Assembly (NCBI GenBank): GCA_036268075.1
Contig: DATAUV010000012.1
Span: 1-64,000 of the forward strand
Length of the DNA stretch: 64,000 nucleotides
DNA from: DATARH01 sp036268075
Lineage (GTDB): Bacteria; Pseudomonadota; Alphaproteobacteria; ATCC43930; CGMCC-115725
Direction of reading: 5' to 3'
Shown here: one piece after another, positions 35,155 through 43,575 of the stretch
Layout: each line of letters begins with the position of its first letter
Position numbering within the stretch: the stretch's first letter is position 1
Notes under the pieces: model-generated
Databases searched by the model: none
The model's input: only the letters and a program-made list of their open reading frames with translations
Told to the model about the DNA's origin: nothing
Translations under genes and position numbers: made by a program

Positions 35155-36314
35155 CGAGCTCGACGGAAGACGAAACTCCGGTAACGCGTCGCCTCGCCCC
35201 CAGCCTCGGCGGCCGGTTCGGCACCCCGACCCGGCCTCTCCGCCAGCGTCTGCGCCTGCCGCTGATGCTGGCCGGCCCGATCGTGGTCGCGCTGGCCGCG
35301 GGATGGTGGTACCTGACGAGCGGCCGCTACATCGAAACCGACGACGCCTACATCCAGGCGGCGAAGACGATGATCAGCCCCGATGTCGCCGGCCGGGTCA
35401 TCGCGGTCGAGGTCAAGGACAACCAACGGGTCAAGAAGGGGCAGGTACTGTTCCGTTTCGACCCGATCACCTATCAGCTCAACGTCGACCGTGACAAAGC
35501 CGAGCTGGCCGCCGCGCGGCTGCAGGTCAACGCGCTAAAGGCAACCTATCGCCAGAAGATGGCCGACGAGCAGGCGGCGGAAGACACGCTCGCCTATCAG
35601 CAGCGCGAGTTCGACCGGCAGAAGCGGCTGCTCGGCTCCGGCGTCGCCTCGCAGGCGCAGTTCGACCAAAGCCAGAACGGGCTCGAGGTCGCACGCCAGC
35701 GCGTCGCCTCGACGCGACACGATATCGGCAATACGCTGGCCCAGCTCGGTGGCAATCCCGACATCGCGGCGGACGAACACCCGATGGTGATGCGCGCCAA
35801 GGCCGCGCTCGGCATCGCCGAGGTCGACCTGCGCGACACTGTGATCACGGCGCCGGAAGACGGAACCGTCACCAAGGTCGAGCAGCTTCAGGTCGGCGAC
35901 TACATCACCGCCGCCACGCCGGTCTTCTCGATGATGTCGAACCATGTCTGGGTCGAGGCCAATTTCAAGGAGACCGAGCTGACCTACATGCGTCCGGGCC
36001 AGGAGGCGACGGTCGATGTCGACACCTATCCGGGCGTAGAGTTCCGCGCCAAGGTCGGCAGCCTCAGCCCCGGCACCGGGCTCACCTTCTCGCTGCTGCC
36101 GCCCGAAAACGCCACCGGCAACTGGGTCAAGGTCGTGCAGCGGCTGCCGGTGCGGATGGCGCTCGAAGACAAGGACGGCGACCATCCGCTGCATGCTGGG
36201 ATGAGCGTGACGGTTGAGGTCGACACCAAATACCGCAGGCCATGGCTCACCTGGATCCAAGGCTCGTTCGCGCGGCTGTTCGGGTCGGCCCACGCCGACG
36301 AGACCGCGCGGTGA
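35151..36314 (+). CDS. HlyD family periplasmic adaptor (EmrA-like), without a partner permease
   Basis: A 387-residue membrane fusion protein: one membrane segment (about 38-58), SGRYIETDDAYIQAAKTMISPDVAGRV, a coiled coil at about 105-205, then APEDGTVTKVEQLQVGDYI, VEANFKETELTYMRPGQ and a beta-barrel end. The GTG at 35151 overlaps the marR stop and has GGAGGGGGG upstream. EmrA-type adaptors work with an EmrB-type MFS protein, but none follows; the next gene is an outer-membrane channel. It may recruit an unlinked permease, possibly the one at 13582. Confidence 0.92.
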   Translation: MTSSTEDETPVTRRLAPSLGGRFGTPTRPLRQRLRLPLMLAGPIVVALAAGWWYLTSGRYIETDDAYIQAAKTMISPDVAGRVIAVEVKDNQRVKKGQVLFRFDPITYQLNVDRDKAELAAARLQVNALKATYRQKMADEQAAEDTLAYQQREFDRQKRLLGSGVASQAQFDQSQNGLEVARQRVASTRHDIGNTLAQLGGNPDIAADEHPMVMRAKAALGIAEVDLRDTVITAPEDGTVTKVEQLQVGDYITAATPVFSMMSNHVWVEANFKETELTYMRPGQEATVDVDTYPGVEFRAKVGSLSPGTGLTFSLLPPENATGNWVKVVQRLPVRMALEDKDGDHPLHAGMSVTVEVDTKYRRPWLTWIQGSFARLFGSAHADETAR

Positions 36315-36433
36315 GAGCATTTGCCGGATCTCGCCTTTATCGCGGCGGCGGCGACGGATAGAGTATGAATCACCATCATGTGATCACCCTCGCCCGCTCC
36401 GCGTCATCATCCCGATAAGGCCCTAAGCACAGC

Positions 36434-37924
36434 ATGGCACCGCGTTCCCCAACCGCCGCGGCTGGCCCGGTGGTTCTCCTCAGCATGCTGGCGCTCTCGC
36501 TCGCCGGTTGTGAGCTCGGCCCCAATTTCTTCTCTCCCGCGCCGCCCGAGACGACGAGCTACACCGCCCCCGGAGAGCCCAACCTCGGCGACTCCAAGCG
36601 TGACAAGCAGCACCTTTCGGTTGGCGCCAAGATCGAGGACGATTGGTGGACGATCTTCCGCTCGCCAGCACTCGACGGAGTGGTGAAGCAGGCGCTTGCC
36701 GACAGCCCGACGATCGCCCAGGCGCAAGCGCAACTCGCCGGTGCGCGAGAACAGGTCGCCGCGGCCGCCGGTGGCCTATTGCCGCAGGTCGATATCGACG
36801 CCAGCGCCGGGCGCCAGCAATTCAACGCTGAGCCGAGCGGCGTCAGCCGCACCCCGGTTCCGGTGAACCTCTATTCGATCGGCCCGACGGTCAGCTACGC
36901 GCTCGATGTATTCGGCGGGCTCAAGCGCACGGTGGAGATGAAGCAGGCCGGGGTCGATCTCGGCAATTATCAGCTTGCCGCGGCGTATCTGGCGCTGACC
37001 GGCAACGTCGCGATGGAAGCGATCACGATCGCGTCGGTCCGCGCCGAGATTCAGACCGTCGGCCGGATCATCGCAGACGACGAGCGAAACCTTAAACTGG
37101 TCAAGACCGCGCAAGAGGCGGGCACCTCCACTCTGGTCGACGTGACCGCGGCGCAAAGCCAGCTTGCCAACGACCGGACCCTTCTGGCACCGCTACGCCA
37201 GCGCCTCAGCGTCGCCAAGCACGCACTTGCCGTCTACGCCGGCAAGGTCCCGTCCGAAGCGTCGGTTCCCGATTTCGACCTGACCGCACTCGCGCTGCCC
37301 GCGGTGATCCCGGTATCGCTGCCCTCCGAGCTGGTGCGGAACCGGCCCGACATCCTCGCCGCCGAGGCCCAGCTGCATGTAGCCAGCGCGGGGATCGGCG
37401 TTGCGACCGCAAATCTCTATCCACAGTTCACGCTGACCGCGAACGTCACGCAAGGCGCGACCGACCTCGGCAATTTCTTCTCCGGCAATTTCACCGGCTA
37501 CAGCATGCTCGCCAACATGGCCGCGCCGATCTTCCACGGCGGCACGCTGGAGGCGCAGCAACGCGCGGCGGTCGCCGCCTATGATTCGGCCTTTGCCACC
37601 TATCGCCAGACCGTTATCACTGCCTTCGGGCAGGTCGCGGACTCGCTGGAGGCTCTCGTTCACGACGACCAGGACGTCAGGGCTCAGGCCGAGGCGGTCG
37701 CCATTGCGGACAAGGCATTGAAGCTCGCCCGGCTCAGCTTCCAGGAGGGCAACACGACCCTTCTGCAGGTGCTCGACGCCGAGCGGCAGGCAGACCGCGC
37801 CAATATCGGGCTGGTCCAGGCCCGTTCGCGCCGCGTGCTCGACACGGCGCAATTGTTCGTCGCCCTCGGCAGCGGGTGGTGGAACACTCCCCCCACCAAG
37901 CCGACCGTGCCGCCCGCCGGCTGA
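36434..37924 (+). CDS. NodT family outer-membrane efflux lipoprotein
   Basis: A TolC-like trimeric channel of 496 residues. A lipobox LSLAGC at about 22-27 anchors it in the outer membrane. The two repeat halves are visible: DDWWTIFRSPALDGVVKQALADSPTIAQAQAQL in the first, VRNRPDILAAEAQLHVASAGIGVATANLYPQFTLTA in the second, then the ending SFQEGNTTLLQVLDAERQ. It lies 119 bases after the adaptor gene and would complete a tripartite exporter once an inner-membrane pump is supplied. Only 13 bases separate it from the permease gene. Confidence 0.94.
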   Translation: MAPRSPTAAAGPVVLLSMLALSLAGCELGPNFFSPAPPETTSYTAPGEPNLGDSKRDKQHLSVGAKIEDDWWTIFRSPALDGVVKQALADSPTIAQAQAQLAGAREQVAAAAGGLLPQVDIDASAGRQQFNAEPSGVSRTPVPVNLYSIGPTVSYALDVFGGLKRTVEMKQAGVDLGNYQLAAAYLALTGNVAMEAITIASVRAEIQTVGRIIADDERNLKLVKTAQEAGTSTLVDVTAAQSQLANDRTLLAPLRQRLSVAKHALAVYAGKVPSEASVPDFDLTALALPAVIPVSLPSELVRNRPDILAAEAQLHVASAGIGVATANLYPQFTLTANVTQGATDLGNFFSGNFTGYSMLANMAAPIFHGGTLEAQQRAAVAAYDSAFATYRQTVITAFGQVADSLEALVHDDQDVRAQAEAVAIADKALKLARLSFQEGNTTLLQVLDAERQADRANIGLVQARSRRVLDTAQLFVALGSGWWNTPPTKPTVPPAG

Positions 37925-37937
37925 ACTCCGCGGTCGC

Positions 37938-38615
37938 TTGACCGACATCGCCACGATCTGGGGCGCGTTCGCCACCGCCGAATTGTGGCAGATCATCGGA
38001 CTGTCGCTTACGGTCAGCGTCTCGGCGGCCGCGATCGCGGCGGTGCTCGGCCTGCCGCTCGGCATTACGCTGGCGATCGGGCGCTTTCCGGGACGACGCA
38101 CGGCGATCGTCGCGGCCAACGCTCTCCTGGGGCTGCCGCCGGTCGTCATCGGGCTCGTTCTCTACCTGCTGCTGTCGCGCTCGGGACCGTTCGGCGTTTT
38201 CGGGCTGCTATTCACCCCCCTGGCAATGGTGATCGCTCAGGCGGTCCTGGCGCTACCGATCGTCACCGCGCTCGCGCATCGCGCCGCCGAGGAGCTTTGG
38301 GCAGAATATGGCGATGCGCTAATGGTGTTCGGTGCGAGCAAAAGCCGCGCCGTGCCGGTCTTGATCGCCATGGGGCGGGGGGCGATGCTGACCGCCGCCC
38401 TGGCCGGGTTCGGCCGGACGGTGTCCGAGGTCGGCGCCATCCTGATCGTCGGCGGCAACATCGCCGGCTACACCCGCACGATGACCACCGCGGTCGCGCT
38501 CGAGACCAGCAAGGGCGATTTGCCGCTGGCGCTGGGATTGGGGCTGGTGCTGATCGGGATCAGCACTCTGATCAGTGCGACGGCCTTTGCTCTCCTTGGC
38601 CGCTCGCCCCGCTAG
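37938..38615 (+). CDS. Tungstate-type ABC transporter permease (TupB-like)
   Basis: A 225-residue inner-membrane permease with about five hydrophobic segments and the EAA-like loop EELWAEYGDALMVFGASKSRAVPVLIAMGRGAM. The segment LAGFGRTVSEVGAILIVGGNIAGYTRTMTTAVALE is characteristic of TupB/WtpB-type permeases for tungstate or molybdate. The start is TTG at 37938, which is weak. It is followed after 13 bases by its binding protein. The ATP-binding subunit is not in this locus. Confidence 0.87.
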   Translation: MTDIATIWGAFATAELWQIIGLSLTVSVSAAAIAAVLGLPLGITLAIGRFPGRRTAIVAANALLGLPPVVIGLVLYLLLSRSGPFGVFGLLFTPLAMVIAQAVLALPIVTALAHRAAEELWAEYGDALMVFGASKSRAVPVLIAMGRGAMLTAALAGFGRTVSEVGAILIVGGNIAGYTRTMTTAVALETSKGDLPLALGLGLVLIGISTLISATAFALLGRSPR

Positions 38616-38628
38616 GGAGGCTTTGTCC

Positions 38629-39462
38629 ATGACCATGACTCGGCGGGCGCTCGCCGCGCTCATTTTCCTGCTCGCCCCGGTCGCCTACGCCGCGGACGCG
38701 CCGCCGCAAACCATCATTCTCGCGTCGACGACCTCGGTCGACAATTCGGGGCTTCTCGGCGCGATCCTGCCCGGCTTCACCAAGGCGACCGGTATTTCGG
38801 TCAAGGTTCTCGCGCAGGGCACCGGCCAGGCGCTCGACACGGCGCGGCGCGGCGACGCCGATTTGGTGCTGGTGCACGACCCCGAGGCCGAAGCGAAATT
38901 TATCGGCGAGGGGCATGGCGTCAATCGGAGCCAGATTGCCTGGAACGATTTCATCATCGTCGGCCCAAAGGCCGATCCCGCCCATATCGCCGGCGGCCAC
39001 GACGCAGTCGCCGCCCTGAAGGCAATCGCCGCCGCCAAGGCGGCTTTCGTCTCGCGCGGCGACCGCAGCGGCACCAACGCACTCGAATTGCGACTGTGGA
39101 AGGCGGCCGACATCGATCCGAAAGCGGCAGGCGGCGGCGCTTGGTATCGAGATATCGGCGGCGGCATGGGGCAGGCGCTGAACACGGCGGCGGCGATGCC
39201 GGCTTATACGCTATCGGATCGGGGGACGTGGCTCAGCTTTAAGAACAAGGGGCCGCTCGACGTCACGATCCAGGGCGACCCGCACCTGGTCAACCGCTAC
39301 GACGTGATCGAGCTGAACCCGCAAAAGCACGGCGGCAGCAAGCTCGCCGCGGCGAAAGTATTCGCTGATTGGCTGGTTTCGCCGGCAGGTCAGGCGGCGA
39401 TCGGAGCCTATCGGGTCGGCGGCGAGCAGTTGTTCAACCCCTCGGCCGCCAACCCGAAATAG
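38629..39462 (+). CDS. Tungstate-type ABC transporter substrate-binding protein (TupA-like)
   Basis: A 277-residue periplasmic binding protein with a signal peptide ending VAYAADA. The oxyanion-binding signature ILASTTSVDNSGLLGAILPGF, then GTGQALDTARRGDADLVLVHDP, FVSRGDRSGTN and MGQALNTAAAMPAYTLSDRGTW mark the TupA family, which binds tungstate tightly. GGGAGG lies eight bases before the ATG at 38629. Tungstate or molybdate supply would fit the molybdenum hydroxylase 9 kb upstream, though the link is indirect. Confidence 0.9.
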   Translation: MTMTRRALAALIFLLAPVAYAADAPPQTIILASTTSVDNSGLLGAILPGFTKATGISVKVLAQGTGQALDTARRGDADLVLVHDPEAEAKFIGEGHGVNRSQIAWNDFIIVGPKADPAHIAGGHDAVAALKAIAAAKAAFVSRGDRSGTNALELRLWKAADIDPKAAGGGAWYRDIGGGMGQALNTAAAMPAYTLSDRGTWLSFKNKGPLDVTIQGDPHLVNRYDVIELNPQKHGGSKLAAAKVFADWLVSPAGQAAIGAYRVGGEQLFNPSAANPK

Positions 39463-39471
39463 ACCGGCTGC

Positions 39472-39639
39472 TTAGTATCGACGCCAACCGTGATGATGGA
39501 ACCACGGATGCCAGCCGCCATGGTGCCAGTGCGAGCACTGGGTCATATAGCCGTTGGTCCAGCAGGCCGCGGCGGCCGGCTGCACCAACAGGGCGCTGGC
39601 CACGAACGCGGCTGCCAGCGTGCTGAGAATGATCTTCAT
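39472..39639 (-). CDS. Small secreted His/Trp-rich protein
   Basis: A 55-residue product starting MKIILSTLAAAFVASALLVQ, a clear signal peptide ending at PAAAA. The mature part of about 30 residues has two Cys, five Trp and seven His, including HWHHGGWHPWFHHHGW. The ribosome-binding site is near-ideal: GGAGGTG seven bases before ATG. The composition suggests metal binding in the periplasm. It converges on the tupA-like gene with only nine bases between their stops. No family is recognised. Confidence 0.75.
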   Translation of the reverse strand: MKIILSTLAAAFVASALLVQPAAAACWTNGYMTQCSHWHHGGWHPWFHHHGWRRY

Positions 39640-39725
39640 GACGTCACCTCCACTCCTGTTGAAGCGATGTCAGACCAACGCAACGGGCCCGTGCACCATT
39701 CCCGAAAAATGAAAACTCTGTTAGA

Positions 39726-40751
39726 TCAAAGGCTTTGCCGCACGCGCGGGATCAGCTCGGCGGCGATCCGCTCGATCGTTTCAATCGCCAGGGTTTCCGG
39801 CATGCCGGCCCATTCGGTGCTCATCACGAGGTGATTGACGCCGAGCCGGCGATGCAGCGCCAGGATTTGCTCGGCAACCTCATCGACCGAACCGATCAGA
39901 AAGCGATCGCCGACCAGCGACTCGAAATCCTGGCCGAGGCCGCTGTCGTCGTCGGGCAATTCCTGGCCCCAGGAATGATAGGCGGCATATTTGGCGCCGA
40001 GGTAGGGCCGGCAGAGCCGCATCGCCTCCTCGCGGGTATCGGCGACAAAGACCTCGCGGCGCATCGGCAGCTCTGCCGGAAACGGCTTCCCCGCCGCATC
40101 GAGGGCGCGGCGGTAGAGATCCATCTGGCGCTCGGTCGTCGCCACGCCGGTCGAGGGGCCGATATACCAGCAATCGCCCAGTCGAGCTGCGCGCTCGATG
40201 GCGCGGTCGGCGAAGGCGCCGACCCAGATCGGCGGATGCGGCCGTTGCAGCGGCCGGGGCGAGCACGAGGCGCCGTCGAGCTCGAAATGCCCGGCGGTCA
40301 TCGACACACTGTCTTCGGTCCACAGCCGGCGGATGGCGATCAGGTTTTGCGACAGACGTCGCGCCCGTTCCTGCCGCGGCACACCAAACGCCTTGAACTC
40401 GACATCGCGATAGCCGAGCCCGACACCGAGAATGACCTTGCCGCCCGACATCACGTCGAGCGTCGCGAACTCCTCGGCGACGTGCAGCGGCGACAGCAGC
40501 GGCAGCAGCACGACGCCGGCGTTGAGCCTGAGCCGCGGGGCCTCGGCGGTGAACCGCGCCAGCATCGGCACAAGCTGCAGCATCTGCCACGGGTGCGCGC
40601 TGTAATGCGCGGTCTTGGTGATCGAATCGTAGCCGAGCCGATCGGCCAGCCGCACCAGCGCCAGCGTCTCCTGGAACCGCCGCGCGATGTCCTCGCCCGG
40701 CTCGGCCTGACCGCGGATCACCAGGCCGAACTGAAAACCCGGCGCCGCCAT
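39726..40751 (-). CDS. LLM class flavin-dependent oxidoreductase (F420-type fold)
   Basis: A 341-residue luciferase-like protein: GFQFGLVIRGQ, LADRLGYDSITKTAHYSAHPWQMLQLVP, LHVAEEFATLDVMSGGKVILGVGLGYRDVEFKAFGV and HPPIWVGAFADRAIERAARLGD. The ATG at 40751 overlaps the stop of the MaoC-like gene as TGATG, so the two are coupled. Whether FMN or F420 is used cannot be told; FMN is likelier in an alphaproteobacterium. It may oxygenate a product of the partner hydratase. Confidence 0.87.
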   Translation of the reverse strand: MAAPGFQFGLVIRGQAEPGEDIARRFQETLALVRLADRLGYDSITKTAHYSAHPWQMLQLVPMLARFTAEAPRLRLNAGVVLLPLLSPLHVAEEFATLDVMSGGKVILGVGLGYRDVEFKAFGVPRQERARRLSQNLIAIRRLWTEDSVSMTAGHFELDGASCSPRPLQRPHPPIWVGAFADRAIERAARLGDCWYIGPSTGVATTERQMDLYRRALDAAGKPFPAELPMRREVFVADTREEAMRLCRPYLGAKYAAYHSWGQELPDDDSGLGQDFESLVGDRFLIGSVDEVAEQILALHRRLGVNHLVMSTEWAGMPETLAIETIERIAAELIPRVRQSL

Positions 40752-41548
40752 CAGGCGGCCAGAACCTGGCGCGGCCGATAGATCGAGATGTGATCGACCC
40801 GCGCGATCGGCGTCTTGTCGTTGGCGATAACCAGCACGTCGACATCGACGAAGAGATGCCCCTTGTGCTCGTAGTTGGCGGTCACCCGGGCGCGCACGCC
40901 GAGCGCATCGCCGACCCTCGCCGGAGCGAAGTTCCGCACCTTGCTGCCGACATGCATCCACGGGCCGAGCGTGACGTTGCGGTTGAGGGCGAAATTGCAC
41001 ATGCGCAGCACGACGACCGGGTGAACCAGCCCCTCTGCGGCGTAAATCGGCGCCGTCTCACGCACGTCGCGGAGATATTCCGCGGCGAGCTCCGGGGTGC
41101 ACAACACCGGCTCGATGCCGAGCCACTGTCCGATCGCGAGCGACTCGAGCGCGGCCTCCGGACGCGTCTCGCGCTCCGGCACCTTGCGGAAATCGTCGAG
41201 CGAGAGTGCCGGGGCCGCCGCCGGCAATCCGGCCCGGCCGGTCGCGCAGGAGACGCCGCGCGCCGAGACCTCGATCGTCATCCCGTCGGCATCCTCGGTC
41301 GCGCCGACCGTGGTCAGGTCGCCGTCGTAGACCGGCTTGCCGAAGCGGCATTCGGCGGTCCCGCGCTCGAGCCATTCGCGGCCCCAGCGCACGACCGGCT
41401 GATGGGTCATATAGGCGTAGACATCGACGCCCGGCACCAGCCCGCCGCCAAAGCCGAACTGCTTCGCGACCGCGTCGTCGTGGATCTTGTTCTCGGAAAC
41501 CTTGGCCGTGTTGTAGGCCTCGACCTGATAGGGGGGCAGCGCAGGCAT
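40751..41548 (-). CDS. MaoC-like hotdog-fold protein
   Basis: A 265-residue protein with the hydratase-like segment NKIHDDAVAKQFGFGGGLVPGVDVYAYMTHQPVVRWGREW near the N-terminus and a second hotdog-like half with VRNFAPARVGDALGVRARV and GHLFVDVDVLVIAND. These resemble acyl dehydratase (MaoC) repeats. The start is chosen at 41548, where AGGA lies upstream; an ATG at 41629 would add 27 atypical residues. It precedes and overlaps the LLM gene, suggesting joint action on a CoA or acyl substrate. Confidence 0.8.
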   Translation of the reverse strand: MPALPPYQVEAYNTAKVSENKIHDDAVAKQFGFGGGLVPGVDVYAYMTHQPVVRWGREWLERGTAECRFGKPVYDGDLTTVGATEDADGMTIEVSARGVSCATGRAGLPAAAPALSLDDFRKVPERETRPEAALESLAIGQWLGIEPVLCTPELAAEYLRDVRETAPIYAAEGLVHPVVVLRMCNFALNRNVTLGPWMHVGSKVRNFAPARVGDALGVRARVTANYEHKGHLFVDVDVLVIANDKTPIARVDHISIYRPRQVLAA

Positions 41549-41659
41549 AGTCTTCCTCTCAGTCAGACTGGTGGCGGACCCACAGATTGAGCTCAACATA
41601 AACCGCATCGTCCGCTTCGGGCGAGACATGAACCTGGGGCCGGTCGCGAGGGCATCTGG

Positions 41660-42502
41660 TCACCGGCGCGGCCCGGCGGCAAACAGCAGCTCGATATCGC
41701 GAGTCACGCGCGTCGCGGCCTCGCCCACCGCGATAGCGCGGCCGGCGAGGCGGCCGGCATTCGGCCCCATCAGCATGGCGTTCCCGACGTCCGCGGGGTC
41801 GAGCTCGATCGTCGCGCCGATGCGTTCCAACCTCACGGCGCGGAACACGCCGTCCGCCGCCCTTCGATATTCGTCGGTCTTGCCTTCAGCGATGCCCATC
41901 AAGCCGAACTCGCGGCGCAACTCGGTGAGGTGCTCCGGCCCTGGATAGGCGCAGGCGAGAACACCATCGGGCCGCAGCACACGCGCCGCTTCCGCGAAGT
42001 TTTTCGGTGCGAACAGGTTGATCACGACATCCACTTCTCCGCTCCGAACCGGCCATTCCCGCCACAGATCCGCAACGGCGAAGGCGAGCCCGGGATACCG
42101 CCGCGCCGCGAAATGTACAGCCGCCTTGGACAGGTCGAGCCCAAGGCCGCGCGACCCGGCCGGCAACCCGGCCACGACGCGTTGCAGATGATACCCGGTG
42201 CCGGCCCCCGCTTCGAGCACCGCACCGGCAGCGGCAGGGAGGCGGCTCAGCATCGCGTCGGCGATGAGGTCGAAATGTCCGGCTTCCAGAAACGCCGCCC
42301 GCCGGTCCACCTGATCCTTGCCGTCGCCGCCCTCGGAAGGACGGCGCGAGGAGCCCGACAGCAGATTGACGTACCCGGCACGCGCAAGATCATGGCTGTG
42401 CCCGCCGGCGCAGGCCAGCGCGTGGCCGACCGGCTCCAGCGGAAGCCGGCAGACCGGACAACGGAGTAAAGCATGACCCGGCCGCGCCGCGATGCCGGTC
42501 AC
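41660..42502 (-). CDS. RlmA-like 23S rRNA guanine methyltransferase
   Basis: A 280-residue SAM-dependent methyltransferase with the RlmA zinc ribbon: Cys15, Cys18, Cys31 and His35, spaced exactly as in E. coli RlmA (C5, C8, C21, H25). GHSHDLARAGYVNLL follows, as in the family. The SAM motif is VLEAGAGTGYHLQ, then LGLDLSKAAVHFAARRYP and NLFAPKNFAEAARVLRPDGVL. E. coli RlmA methylates G745 and Gram-positive members G748; which base is modified here is not known. Confidence 0.88.
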   Translation of the reverse strand: MTGIAARPGHALLRCPVCRLPLEPVGHALACAGGHSHDLARAGYVNLLSGSSRRPSEGGDGKDQVDRRAAFLEAGHFDLIADAMLSRLPAAAGAVLEAGAGTGYHLQRVVAGLPAGSRGLGLDLSKAAVHFAARRYPGLAFAVADLWREWPVRSGEVDVVINLFAPKNFAEAARVLRPDGVLACAYPGPEHLTELRREFGLMGIAEGKTDEYRRAADGVFRAVRLERIGATIELDPADVGNAMLMGPNAGRLAGRAIAVGEAATRVTRDIELLFAAGPRR

Positions 42503-42524
42503 GGCGCGCGCGCCTGCAAAGAGG

Positions 42525-43460
42525 TTATTTGGTTGCGGTGCCGGCGATGATCGCGTTGATCTTGTCGATGTCTTCCTTGGGCTGATCGATGCCCGAGCGC
42601 TCGACTTGCAGAAGCATGCCGACCCGGCTGTCGCGCTGGCCCCAGCCGCGGGTCATCGCCTCGGTCAGCTCCTCAAGGGCGAGATTGGCGAGCCGCATCG
42701 GCACCCCGACCTCCTTGCCGAGCCCGACCGCCAGCGACACGTCCTTGTGCAGCAGCCGCAGCGCGAAATCTGCCGGGTCATACTGGCCGGCGAGGAACTT
42801 GCCCAAGCGGTCGAAGGTGCGCGGGCGGCCGGTCGCGCCCTGGCGCACCGCCTCCCACAGATCGAGCGGCGCGACCCCGGCCTTGATCCCCATCGTGAAG
42901 ACCTCGGCGAGCGCGACATTCATCACCGCGCTGGTGCAGTTGTGCACGAGCTTGGCGATCGTGCCGGCGCCGATCGGTCCGATATAGGCCGCCTGGTCGC
43001 CCATCGCGCCCAGCACTCCGGCAAGCCGATTGAATTGCTGCTCGTCGCCACCGACCCAGATCGCCATCTTGCCGCTCGCCGCGCCCGACGGACCGCCGCT
43101 GACCGGCGCGTCGAGCATGTAGACGTTCTTTTCGGCAAAGGCGGCGTTGATCTTGCGGACGACCGCGACCGAGTTGGTCGACATGTCGAAGAACGCGGTA
43201 TCCGGCTTCATCCCCTCGATCAGCCCGTTCGGCCCAAGCGCGACCGCCTCGACATCCGCCGGCACCGGCAGCGACGTAAACACGACCTCGCTCTGCTCGG
43301 CGACCGCCTTCGGGCTGTCGGCCCATGACGCCCCGTTGGCGATGTAGGGTTCGGCCGCGGCGCGGCGCAGGTCGTGGACGACAAGCTGATGCCCCGCCTT
43401 TTGCAGATTGGCAGCCATGCCCTTGCCCATCATGCCGAGACCGATGAAACCGACTTTCAT
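42525..43460 (-). CDS. NAD(P)-dependent 3-hydroxyisobutyrate dehydrogenase family oxidoreductase
   Basis: A 311-residue beta-hydroxyacid dehydrogenase. The Rossmann start VGFIGLGMMGKGMAANLQKAGH, DAPVSGGPSGAASGKMAIWVGG (substrate loop), GAGTIAKLVHNC (catalytic Lys) and KDVSLAVGLGKEVGVPMRLA are all present. The start at 43460 follows GGGAG. It could reduce or oxidise a small 3-hydroxyacid such as 3-hydroxyisobutyrate or tartronate. It follows a VOC gene in the same direction after 115 bases. Confidence 0.9.
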   Translation of the reverse strand: MKVGFIGLGMMGKGMAANLQKAGHQLVVHDLRRAAAEPYIANGASWADSPKAVAEQSEVVFTSLPVPADVEAVALGPNGLIEGMKPDTAFFDMSTNSVAVVRKINAAFAEKNVYMLDAPVSGGPSGAASGKMAIWVGGDEQQFNRLAGVLGAMGDQAAYIGPIGAGTIAKLVHNCTSAVMNVALAEVFTMGIKAGVAPLDLWEAVRQGATGRPRTFDRLGKFLAGQYDPADFALRLLHKDVSLAVGLGKEVGVPMRLANLALEELTEAMTRGWGQRDSRVGMLLQVERSGIDQPKEDIDKINAIIAGTATK

Positions 43461-43575
43461 GTGACGTTCTCCCACTTGCTGTTCTTGCGACCGCAGCGGA
43501 ACAACCCCGTCCAACTCGCCTCTTTGGACGGGGATTGCCGCGTCGCCGGCGGCTCCTCGCAATGGCGATTAGAAC

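Noticed and set aside
36360..36395. Operator-like ATCACC...GGTGAT signal upstream of the NodT gene
   Set aside because: The symmetry is imperfect and no promoter elements accompany it.
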